Notes under the pieces: generated by a model | Seen by the model: the letters and a program-made list of their open reading frames with translations, nothing else | What the model was told of the DNA's origin: nothing | Database searches by the model: none | In this document: positions 1 to 5,374 of the stretch, piece by piece | How positions within the stretch are numbered: the stretch's first letter is position 1 | Layout of the letters: each line of letters opens with the position of its first letter | Made by a program: the position numbers and the translations under genes | Source: JBIKWN01 sp044376365 | GTDB lineage: Bacteria; Bdellovibrionota_C; UBA2361; JBIKWN01 | DNA: 5,374 nucleotides | Assembly (NCBI GenBank): GCA_044376365.1 | Contig: JBILLA010000180.1 | Location: forward strand, 1-5,374 | Direction of reading: 5' to 3'

Positions 1-150
1 CGCAGAGCTCGTACCAGCAGCATGAATAGCAATATCTGGAAGATACTCTTTCAATGTTCGGGTAAGACTTAAGAGCAGCTCACTGTCATCGTCGACCAAG
101 AGGATATGTTGAGTAGCGGTGGCCTTGTCGGCACTCTTAAGGTGAGCCAT
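1..150 (-). CDS. Response regulator, N-terminal part of receiver domain (partial)
   Basis: Only the first 50 codons are present; the gene runs off the left edge. After a 14-residue polar extension (MAHLKSADKATATQ) the translation reads HILLVDDDSELLLSLTRTL, the first beta strand and helix of a CheY-like receiver domain. The acidic cluster D20-D21-D22 would bind Mg2+ for phosphotransfer; the phospho-accepting Asp (usually near residue 65 here) and any output domain lie outside the window. The ATG at 148-150 is the likely start, because an in-frame stop lies two codons upstream (157-159). No good Shine-Dalgarno sequence precedes it. It is the third gene of the sthA unit, 92 bases after a histidine-kinase-like gene, so it is the natural partner of that protein. 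Whether it is a stand-alone receiver, a DNA-binding regulator or a hybrid protein cannot be told. Confidence 0.85.
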   Translation of the reverse strand, partial: MAHLKSADKATATQHILLVDDDSELLLSLTRTLKEYLPDIAIHAAGTSSA

Positions 151-193
151 AGAATCTTAAGAATAGCGAACTTCGATACGAGATAGGTAAAAA

Positions 194-199
194 TTTATA
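194..199 (-). promoter_or_regulatory. Possible -10 box upstream of the response regulator gene
   Basis: On the minus strand this reads TATAAA inside an AT-rich stretch, about 44 bases before the response regulator start, giving a plausible short leader. No convincing -35 hexamer sits 16-18 bases upstream (best matches are about 3 of 6). If real, the response regulator could be transcribed separately from sthA and the kinase-like gene. This rests on one hexamer and is weak. Confidence 0.22.
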
Positions 200-207
200 A
201 GTGTCGC

Positions 208-229
208 CAATGCCTGCTAAAAAGCATTG
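208..229. repeat. Inverted repeat between the kinase-like and response regulator genes
   Basis: CAATGC (208-213) and GCATTG (224-229) are perfect complements separated by a 10-base loop. An alternative shorter pairing, TGCT (215-218) with AGCA (223-226), overlaps it. On the transcribed minus strand the hairpin is followed by a mixed sequence with no immediate T-run, so it does not look like an intrinsic terminator. It could be a processing or stability hairpin, a regulator site, or chance. It lies in the 92-base gap 151-242, which holds no gene. Confidence 0.4.
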
Positions 230-242
230 TAATTTCAACCTA

Positions 243-650
243 TTAGGGCTGTCTTGCAACAGATACCGTTACGCTCACCTGACCAGTTTGTTCTGCACTC
301 TCTGTAAGAACTGCTCCAAGTCGAGCGAGTGCGTCCTTTAGAAGTATACCTTCGAATGATTGATGAAGAACGTATGGTGTCGTTGTCCAGCTCCATGAAT
401 GCGCCGATAAGCTGGTAGTTGTTATCTCAGAAAATTGAGCTGCAACTGCGGCTACCGCAGCAAGTGACTGAGCATCCAGAAGCGCTTCTATACTTGAAAG
501 CACATCAGCGATACGTTTTGTATTACGAAGCGTGCGATCTGCAGTTGCTTCGGGAAATTTTTTATCTATGTACTCAAGATCGCTCGTCACGACTGCTAAA
601 GGAGTTCGTAGGCGATGTATCAATGCGCGAACAAACTGCGGATCGATCAT
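243..650 (-). CDS. Truncated histidine-kinase-like protein (DHp domain, no functional ATPase domain)
   Basis: A 135-residue protein whose residues 6-60 match a histidine kinase dimerisation/phosphotransfer (HisKA) domain: FVRALIHRLRTPLAVV carries the H-box with His12, followed by a second helix (about 38-60). An Ala-rich linker (62-72) follows. Residues about 95-131 resemble only the first helix and strand of a HATPase domain (LKDALARLGAVLTESAEQ, then VSVTVSV). The N-box Asn is replaced (Val115 by my alignment), and the G1, F and G2 boxes are absent because the protein ends in tandem TAA TAG. The usual acidic residue after the phospho-His is Arg13. There is no sensor, HAMP or membrane segment, so it is cytoplasmic. 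The start is fixed by ATGA overlap with sthA, implying translational coupling; there is no clear Shine-Dalgarno sequence. No reading frame of the 92 bases downstream supplies missing boxes. It may be a phosphotransfer or scaffold protein for the next gene's receiver, or a decayed kinase. Confidence 0.75.
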   Translation of the reverse strand: MIDPQFVRALIHRLRTPLAVVTSDLEYIDKKFPEATADRTLRNTKRIADVLSSIEALLDAQSLAAVAAVAAQFSEITTTSLSAHSWSWTTTPYVLHQSFEGILLKDALARLGAVLTESAEQTGQVSVTVSVARQP

Positions 651-2059
651 GCAACGCGACTCAACTTATTAAAGCCATCATACGCAGCGACTTTATAGCA
701 CTCAGCAAGGGTTGGATAATTAAACACTGCATCAGTCAGATATCGTAAGCCACCCTTCAAAGCGATCACTGCTTGGCCGATATGAATCAGCTCAGAAGCA
801 CTCTCACCAATAATATGAACGCCAAGCACTTCACGCGTATCACGATGGAAAAGAACCTTTAACATACCAGTCTCGTCCCCAATGATGTGTCCTCGCGCAA
901 TCTCCTTATAACGGGCCTGTCCCGTTTCATAGGGAATCTCTTTTTCAGTAAGCTCCTGCTCGTTCATCCCTACGTACGATATTTCAGGAATAGAGTAGAT
1001 ACCGTACGGTAGCGGAATATCTTGACTACTCATCGTGATATTATAAGCATGGCAAATCGCACGACGTCCCTGATTTGCAGAGGTTGATGCGAGCGCTGGA
1101 AACCCAACGACATCTCCGGCAGCATAAATATGAGGGATCTGAGTTTGAAAATTTTCATTCACCGTAATACGCATACGGTCATCAATCGGAAGACCGATTT
1201 TTTCAAGATGCAAATCCTCGGTTGCACTGACTCGTCCTGCTGAAAATAAAACAGCATCAGAAACAATAATTTTTCCGCTTTTTAGTTCAGTGGCTACTTG
1301 CCCATCGTTTCGAGTCGAACACTTCAGTACCTGCTCACCAAGTCGAAGTGTTACTCCCATGCTTCGCAAGTGATACTGAAGCGTTTCAATAATCTCTTCA
1401 TCGACAAAACCTAGAAGACGCTTTCGACCATCAACGATAGTGACGTTCACACCCAGTGCTGCAAACATCGATGCATACTCGGTACCAATCACACCGCCAC
1501 CAACAACAAGCAGCTCTCGTGGGAGCTCTTTTATATCGAGAATATCATCACTATCAAAAATTCGCTGACCATCAAACGCGACATTATCAGGTCGATGCGG
1601 TTTTGCTCCGACGGCGATAAGTATCTGTTCAGCCGTCACATGCTCAGTACCCTTGGTGCTAGTAATAGAAATAGTATGCTCATCGACGAAATGAGCCTGG
1701 CCATAGGCAACGTCGATATGATTTCGTTGAAGCTGACTTTTAATCACCTCAATTTCACGCTGCATGATGTGATTACAGCGAAACGTCAGGTCATTCATTT
1801 CAATTTCTGATTTCACCCGGTAGCCAGCACCGTATACGTTTCGCTGGCGATACCCTGAGAGGAACAGGACTGCCTCTTTAAAGGACTTGCTGGGGATGGT
1901 ACCAGCATTCACGCAGACACCTCCGACGAATTCGCGCTTATCAATAACCAGGACGTGCTTACGCAGCTTGGCAGCTTGCACCGCCCCCCGCTGACCTGCA
2001 GGACCAGAACCAATAACAATCAAGTCATAGTCATATGACCCAGACGTTTTTTTGGGCAT
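647..2059 (-). CDS. sthA: Soluble pyridine nucleotide transhydrogenase (Si-specific)
   Basis: A 470-residue FAD flavoprotein of the pyridine nucleotide-disulfide oxidoreductase family (E. coli SthA is 466). It should transfer hydride between NADPH and NAD+ in the cytoplasm (EC 1.6.1.1). Visible parts are the FAD loop GSGPAG (17-22), the NAD(P) loop GGGVIGTE (187-194), the second FAD motif IYAAGDVVGFPALAS (311-325) and the C-terminal dimerisation domain from about 350. It is not dihydrolipoamide dehydrogenase. The redox site reads GGVCVNAGTIPSK, so Cys49 remains but the second Cys is Thr54. The C-terminal HPTxxE signature is FNYPTLAE (446-453), with Tyr for the catalytic His. Both changes are as in E. 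coli SthA. Asp210 ends the second NAD(P)-fold strand and is followed by Arg212 and Arg214, so NAD versus NADP preference at this site is unclear. It starts at 2059 behind a strong AAGGAAGG site, and its stop overlaps the next start (ATGA). Confidence 0.93.
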   Translation of the reverse strand: MPKKTSGSYDYDLIVIGSGPAGQRGAVQAAKLRKHVLVIDKREFVGGVCVNAGTIPSKSFKEAVLFLSGYRQRNVYGAGYRVKSEIEMNDLTFRCNHIMQREIEVIKSQLQRNHIDVAYGQAHFVDEHTISITSTKGTEHVTAEQILIAVGAKPHRPDNVAFDGQRIFDSDDILDIKELPRELLVVGGGVIGTEYASMFAALGVNVTIVDGRKRLLGFVDEEIIETLQYHLRSMGVTLRLGEQVLKCSTRNDGQVATELKSGKIIVSDAVLFSAGRVSATEDLHLEKIGLPIDDRMRITVNENFQTQIPHIYAAGDVVGFPALASTSANQGRRAICHAYNITMSSQDIPLPYGIYSIPEISYVGMNEQELTEKEIPYETGQARYKEIARGHIIGDETGMLKVLFHRDTREVLGVHIIGESASELIHIGQAVIALKGGLRYLTDAVFNYPTLAECYKVAAYDGFNKLSRVA

Positions 2060-2065
2060 AACAGA

Positions 2066-2073
2066 CCTTCCTT
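2066..2073 (-). promoter_or_regulatory. Ribosome binding site of sthA
   Basis: Minus-strand AAGGAAGG, six bases before the ATG at 2057-2059. It is the strongest Shine-Dalgarno match in the window and settles the sthA start. Confidence 0.8.
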
Positions 2074-2130
2074 AAACCTTAACTTTTCTCTCAAAAGAGG
2101 ATACTCTAAAGCCCTATTTTGAACCATCAC

Positions 2131-2136
2131 TATGAT
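2131..2136 (+). promoter_or_regulatory. Candidate -10 box of the gatCAB operon
   Basis: TATGAT matches TATAAT at 5 of 6 positions and lies 63 bases before the gatC ATG, giving a leader of roughly 57 bases. No recognisable -35 hexamer stands 16-18 bases upstream; TTGAAC at 2119-2124 is only 6 bases away. It shares bases with the opposing sthA -10 box within the near-palindrome CTATGATAG (2130-2138). Confidence 0.35.
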
Positions 2137-2160
2137 AGAGCAGCGAGCACTTTTTGCCCA
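2132..2160 (-). promoter_or_regulatory. Candidate promoter of the sthA operon
   Basis: On the minus strand TGGGCA (2155-2160, 4 of 6 to TTGACA) is followed after exactly 17 bases by TATCAT (2132-2137, 5 of 6 to TATAAT). Transcription would start near 2125, giving a leader of about 65 bases before sthA. The spacing and position are good, the hexamers moderate. The -10 box overlaps the plus-strand candidate for gatC. Confidence 0.5.
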
Positions 2161-2187
2161 TGTTCGTTCATAAGGTGGGTCTTTCAC

Positions 2188-2194
2188 GAAGGAA
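2188..2194 (+). promoter_or_regulatory. Ribosome binding site of gatC
   Basis: GAAGGAA, five bases before the ATG at 2200. It decides the start: a longer in-frame reading from 2119 adds 27 residues unlike GatC and has no such site. Confidence 0.75.
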
Positions 2195-2199
2195 CCTCT

Positions 2200-2532
2200 A
2201 TGAGTACGTCTGAAGACGCCAAGAAACCGCACCAGCTCACCGAAGAGCTCGTTGCCAAGACAGCAAAACTGTCCGCCCTCACCCTCTCTCCTGATGAGCA
2301 GAAAAAATTCACCAATGAGCTCCAAAATATTCTTGGCTATATGGAGAACCTCAATCAAATTGATGTCTCACAGGTTGCTCCAACAAGTCATGTTCACGGT
2401 GCCACGAACTTTTTCCGCGATGACATCGCTCAAGAGTCGCTCTCTATCCAGGAAGGACTTCAGAACACTCCTGACCGTTCCGGTCGTTTTATCCGCGTTC
2501 CAATTATTATTGAACAAAATACTGAACACTAA
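2200..2532 (+). CDS. gatC: Asp-tRNA(Asn)/Glu-tRNA(Gln) amidotransferase subunit C
   Basis: A 110-residue subunit, slightly longer than the usual 95-100 because of a polar N-terminal tail (about 1-12). GatC wraps around GatA and GatB as a tether that stabilises the GatCAB heterotrimer in the cytoplasm and has no catalytic site. The family pattern is complete: a first helix pair with LSALTLSPDEQKKF (25-37) and LQNILGYMENLNQIDV (41-56), the conserved PTSHVHGATNFFRDD (61-75), and the C-terminal LQNTPDRSGRFIRVPIII (87-104). The ATG at 2200 was chosen because it follows a good Shine-Dalgarno sequence and gives a family-like length. It is the first gene of gatC-gatA-gatB; its TAA is five bases before the gatA start. 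It diverges from sthA across a 140-base gap. Confidence 0.93.
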   Translation: MSTSEDAKKPHQLTEELVAKTAKLSALTLSPDEQKKFTNELQNILGYMENLNQIDVSQVAPTSHVHGATNFFRDDIAQESLSIQEGLQNTPDRSGRFIRVPIIIEQNTEH

Positions 2533-2537
2533 ACCTT

Positions 2538-3995
2538 ATGACCGATCTAACCACGCTTACTATTGCAGAGGCTCAAGAAGCCCTTACGACAAAACAATGC
2601 TCAAGTGTTGAACTCACACAAAGCTATATCGATAGAGCTCAGGCACATACGTCGCTTAATGCGTTTATCACTTTTGAACCGGAGCAAGCACTTGCTGCGG
2701 CACACGCTGCAGATACTGCTCGTGCGCAAGGAACAAGCAATCCACTCCTTGGCATTCCTGTAGGTATTAAAGATGTCATTTTAACCAAAGGAACAAGGAC
2801 TACCTGCGGCAGCAAAATACTGCACAACTTTATACCTCCTTATAGTGCAACAGTAACCGAAAAACTCCTCAGCTCTGGCGCTGTTTCGCTTGGCAAACTC
2901 AACATGGATGAGTTTGCGATGGGCTCATCAAACGAGAACTCTGCATTTGGAGCAGTCAAAAACCCCTGGCACCACGAAATGGTACCAGGAGGCTCCAGTG
3001 GCGGATCTGCTGCTGCCGTGGCTGGTCGGCTCGTTGCTGGCTCACTTGGAAGCGACACTGGTGGTTCTATTAGACAGCCTGCTGCATTCTGTAACTTAGT
3101 CGGAATCAAACCAACTTATGGACGGGTCAGTCGCTACGGGGTTATCGCATACGCGTCATCACTCGATCAGATAGGTCCCTTTGGACGCACGACAACCGAT
3201 GCAGCATTGCTCCTTGATGCAATTGCAGGTTTCGATCCGAAAGATTCTACATCCATTCAACGAAACGACCCTCTCTCCACTGCATTGATAGGAAAAGATA
3301 TCAAAGGTTTAAAAGTTGGTATTCCAAAAGAGTACTTTGTCGACGGCATGGAACAAGAAGTCTCTGACAGTATTCGAAAAGCGATAGCGCAGCTTGAGTC
3401 ACTTGGTGCAATCCCTGTTGAGATCTCACTACCACACACAGAAGCAGCACTCTCAGTCTATTATATTATTGCTCCTGCTGAAGCATCTTCAAATTTAGCT
3501 CGCTATGACGGCATTCGTTTCGGTCATCGCGCAAAAGATACCAAATCACTCGCAAACCTCTACGCACAAAGTCGATCGGAAGGCTTTGGTGATGAAGTGA
3601 AGCGACGCATCATTATCGGTACCTATGTTCTTTCCTCGGGGTACTACGACGCTTTCTATGCAAAAGCACAGAAGGTTCGAACGCTCCTCATTGAAGACTT
3701 TAAACAAGCATTCACAAAGTGCGACATTATTGCTTCACCAACAACTCCAAGCGGCCCCTTCCCGATTAACGATACATCAAAGAAAGATCCGCTACAGATG
3801 TACCTCAATGATATTTTCACTATACCCGTGAACTTAGCTGGCTTGCCTGCGTTAAGCCTGCCATGCGGTGAGGACAAAAATAAATTGCCCGTTGGGCTTC
3901 AGCTTATAGGAAAACCTTGGGATGAAGCGCGGCTCGTGCAGGCTGCCTATGCTTACGAGCAATCAACTTCCTGGCACAAAAAATTAGTCAAATAA
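2538..3995 (+). CDS. gatA: Asp-tRNA(Asn)/Glu-tRNA(Gln) amidotransferase subunit A (glutaminase)
   Basis: A 485-residue, full-length amidase-signature enzyme. It hydrolyses glutamine and supplies ammonia, through a channel in the complex, to GatB for converting Glu-tRNA(Gln) or Asp-tRNA(Asn) to the amide. The Ser-cisSer-Lys triad is intact: Lys78 in GIPVGIKDV, Ser153 in GGSSGGSAAA, and nucleophile Ser177 in GSDTGGSIRQPA. These are one residue off S. aureus GatA (Lys79, Ser154, Ser178). Other family blocks are GIKPTYGRVSRYG (189-201), SSLDQIGPFGR (207-217), the substrate-side region around Arg357, and IFTIPVNLAGLPALSLP (426-442). It starts five bases after the gatC stop and has no visible Shine-Dalgarno sequence, so translation probably depends on ribosomes finishing gatC. 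GatA specifically, rather than a general amidase, follows from the gatC and gatB neighbours and the DYRYFP-bearing partner downstream. Confidence 0.96.
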   Translation: MTDLTTLTIAEAQEALTTKQCSSVELTQSYIDRAQAHTSLNAFITFEPEQALAAAHAADTARAQGTSNPLLGIPVGIKDVILTKGTRTTCGSKILHNFIPPYSATVTEKLLSSGAVSLGKLNMDEFAMGSSNENSAFGAVKNPWHHEMVPGGSSGGSAAAVAGRLVAGSLGSDTGGSIRQPAAFCNLVGIKPTYGRVSRYGVIAYASSLDQIGPFGRTTTDAALLLDAIAGFDPKDSTSIQRNDPLSTALIGKDIKGLKVGIPKEYFVDGMEQEVSDSIRKAIAQLESLGAIPVEISLPHTEAALSVYYIIAPAEASSNLARYDGIRFGHRAKDTKSLANLYAQSRSEGFGDEVKRRIIIGTYVLSSGYYDAFYAKAQKVRTLLIEDFKQAFTKCDIIASPTTPSGPFPINDTSKKDPLQMYLNDIFTIPVNLAGLPALSLPCGEDKNKLPVGLQLIGKPWDEARLVQAAYAYEQSTSWHKKLVK

Positions 3996-4006
3996 GAAAC
4001 GATCAC

Positions 4007-4013
4007 AGAAGGA
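4007..4013 (+). promoter_or_regulatory. Ribosome binding site of gatB
   Basis: AGAAGGA in the 24-base gatA-gatB gap, six bases before the ATG at 4020. It gives gatB its own initiation signal, unlike gatA. Confidence 0.75.
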
Positions 4014-4019
4014 AAACGT

Positions 4020-5374
4020 ATGACCCTTGAAGATACCGAATACGAAGCAGTCATTGGTCTGGAAGTTCACCTCCAGCTTGCAACGAACTCAAAGATTTTC
4101 GCTCCATCATCTGCAAAATTTGGTGGTGAGGTAAATGAATATATTGATCCAGTAACACTCGGGATGCCTGGTGCTCTTCCTGTGCTCAATAAGAAAACTG
4201 TTGAGTATGCCGTTATGCTTGGTCTTGCACTCAAGTGCGAGATTCGGCGCGAATCTCACTTTGCTCGAAAGCACTATTTCTATCCCGATCTTCCAAAGGG
4301 CTATCAGATATCTCAATACGATGAACCGCTTTGCGAACGAGGCCAGATTACTATCGATGTTGATGGCGCAGAGCGAACTATCGGCATCACCCGTATCCAT
4401 ATGGAAGAAGATGCAGGTAAGAATATCCATGATGCTCGTACTGGCTGTTCCCTTGTTGACCTTAACCGCGCAGGGGTGCCACTTCTCGAGATAGTTTCTG
4501 AACCTGATATCCGAACTCCACAAGAAGCTGGTCAGTACTTGCGTACGATTCGTCAGATTGCTCGCTTCCTTGGCATTAGCGACGGCAATATGGAAGAAGG
4601 AAGCCTACGTTGCGATGCAAACGTTTCACTTCGTCCTCGCGGGAGCTTAAAGTTTGGGACACGCACAGAAATTAAAAACTTAAACTCATTTAAGTTTGTT
4701 GAGAAAGCAATCGAGTACGAAATGGCTCGACAAGCGTCCGTACTTCGCAGTGGCAATAAAGTTATCCAAGCAACAATGCTCTTTGATAGCGCCACAGGCA
4801 CCACACGCGTTATGCGGACAAAGGAAGATTCAGCAGATTATCGCTACTTCCCCGATCCAGATCTTCCTGCGCTCCTTGTAGAAGATAGTTGGATTTCAGC
4901 TATTAAAGAATCGATGCCCAAGCTTCCTTCAGAGTTTGTCGAAGAGCTCACTAAGAAATTCTCACTCTCTGAGTACGATGCTCAAGTACTCACCGCTGAG
5001 CGAGCTCACATCGACTATTACCTCAATGTATATAATGTCTGCAGCAACCCAAAAGCTGCCTGTAACTGGGTAACGAGCGAGCTCTTTGGATACCTCAATA
5101 AAGACGGCAAGACGATTGAGACTTCACCTGTGAAAGCTGCTGACCTTGGAGAACTTATCAGACTCATAGATGCTGACGAGATCTCTGGCAAGATGGCAAA
5201 GATTGTTTTCGAAGAGATGTATACAACATCGCAGCCACCAGCAGCCATCATTGCGGCAAAAGGGCTCAAGCAGATTACCGACGACAGTGCCATTGAAAAG
5301 CTTGTTGAGCAGGTATTAAACGACAATCCTACCCAGATTGAGCAGTACCTTGGTGGTAATGAGCGACTCTTTGG
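4020..5374 (+). CDS. gatB: Asp-tRNA(Asn)/Glu-tRNA(Gln) amidotransferase subunit B (partial, 3' end missing)
   Basis: The reading frame is open for 451 codons to the window edge; the family is usually about 475-480 residues, so an estimated 25-30 C-terminal residues are missing. GatB binds the misacylated tRNA, activates the Glu or Asp side chain with ATP, and amidates it with ammonia from GatA. The cradle/kinase domain (about 8-295) shows IGLEVHLQL (12-20), HFARKHYFYPDLPKGYQIS (80-98), RIHMEEDAGK (125-134), LVDLNRAGVPLLEIVSEPD (145-163), EEGSLRCDANVSLRP (192-206), EIKNLNSF (217-224) and DYRYFPDPDLP (273-283). Glu15/His17 and the HMEED block correspond to the Mg2+/ATP site of characterised GatB. 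The helical and YqeY-like tail that contacts tRNA runs from about 300 and is still incomplete at the edge. The start follows a good Shine-Dalgarno sequence. No frameshift is seen. Confidence 0.96.
   Translation, partial: MTLEDTEYEAVIGLEVHLQLATNSKIFAPSSAKFGGEVNEYIDPVTLGMPGALPVLNKKTVEYAVMLGLALKCEIRRESHFARKHYFYPDLPKGYQISQYDEPLCERGQITIDVDGAERTIGITRIHMEEDAGKNIHDARTGCSLVDLNRAGVPLLEIVSEPDIRTPQEAGQYLRTIRQIARFLGISDGNMEEGSLRCDANVSLRPRGSLKFGTRTEIKNLNSFKFVEKAIEYEMARQASVLRSGNKVIQATMLFDSATGTTRVMRTKEDSADYRYFPDPDLPALLVEDSWISAIKESMPKLPSEFVEELTKKFSLSEYDAQVLTAERAHIDYYLNVYNVCSNPKAACNWVTSELFGYLNKDGKTIETSPVKAADLGELIRLIDADEISGKMAKIVFEEMYTTSQPPAAIIAAKGLKQITDDSAIEKLVEQVLNDNPTQIEQYLGGNERLF

Noticed and set aside
68..161. 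Three CTTAAG hexamers (68-73, 136-141, 156-161) near the response regulator start
   Set aside because: Two lie inside coding sequence, the spacing is irregular (68 and 20 bases) and flanks do not match, so there is no support for an operator array.
151..242. Remainder of the histidine kinase ATPase domain hidden by a frameshift
   Set aside because: None of the three minus-strand frames shows DxGxG or GxGLGL-type boxes, two are quickly stopped, and 92 bases are too few for the missing domain.
419..748. Plus-strand open frame of 109 codons opposite the kinase-like gene and the sthA end
   Set aside because: It is antisense to two better-supported genes, shows no recognisable family, and straddles their overlap, as expected of a shadow frame.
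647..2059. Dihydrolipoamide dehydrogenase (lpd)
   Set aside because: The family fold matches, but the second redox Cys and the catalytic His of HPTxxE are both replaced, exactly as in SthA.
2086..2101. Small hairpin CTCT-CAAA-AGAG in the sthA leader
   Set aside because: Only four Watson-Crick pairs form on the transcribed strand; the outer wobble pair would exist only in plus-strand RNA.
2119..2199. In-frame N-terminal extension of GatC from an ATG at 2119
   Set aside because: The extra 27 residues (Cys, His and Trp rich) do not resemble GatC. That ATG has no ribosome binding site and lies upstream of the candidate -10 box, whereas 2200 has a good site and gives a normal length.
2169..2199. 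AAGGTGGGT resembles part of a T-box riboswitch antiterminator motif (AGGGTGGNACCGCG) upstream of a tRNA-related operon
   Set aside because: The match breaks after the GGTGG core, and the 140-base gap shared with a divergent gene has no room for a specifier stem, nor any terminator with a T-run.

Overview
This is a compact bacterial window of moderate GC, with standard-code stops and almost no non-coding DNA. Two transcription units diverge from a 140-base gap at 2060-2199. No mobile elements, CRISPR arrays, tRNAs or rRNAs are visible. The organism cannot be named from the sequence. A GatCAB amidotransferase implies that Gln-tRNA(Gln) and/or Asn-tRNA(Asn) is made by the indirect route, which is common outside the enteric gamma-proteobacteria. 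The SthA belongs by recall to the subtype carrying GGVCxNxGTIPSK, which I associate with delta-proteobacteria/Myxococcota, planctomycetes and similar lineages rather than enterics. That placement is tentative.

Left unit, minus strand, reading from 2059 down to 1. First is a soluble pyridine nucleotide transhydrogenase (sthA). It overlaps by ATGA a very small histidine-kinase-like protein of 135 residues, which has an H-box but no usable ATP-binding domain. After 92 bases comes the first 50 codons of a response-regulator receiver protein, cut by the window edge. The operon therefore couples a redox-cofactor enzyme to two-component parts, and its kinase piece looks unable to phosphorylate itself by the usual mechanism.

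Right unit, plus strand, reading from 2200 to the window end. This is gatC-gatA-gatB, the three subunits of the tRNA-dependent amidotransferase, in the common order and tightly packed (gaps of 5 and 24 bases). GatC and GatA are complete with intact motifs. GatB is cut by the right edge, lacking an estimated 25-30 C-terminal residues.

The gap between the units holds clear ribosome binding sites for sthA and gatC. It also holds a nearly symmetric CTATGATAG element that can be read as a -10 box on both strands, suggesting a shared, back-to-back promoter. The gat operon is ordinary housekeeping. The part most worth a second look is the sthA / truncated kinase / response regulator cluster.
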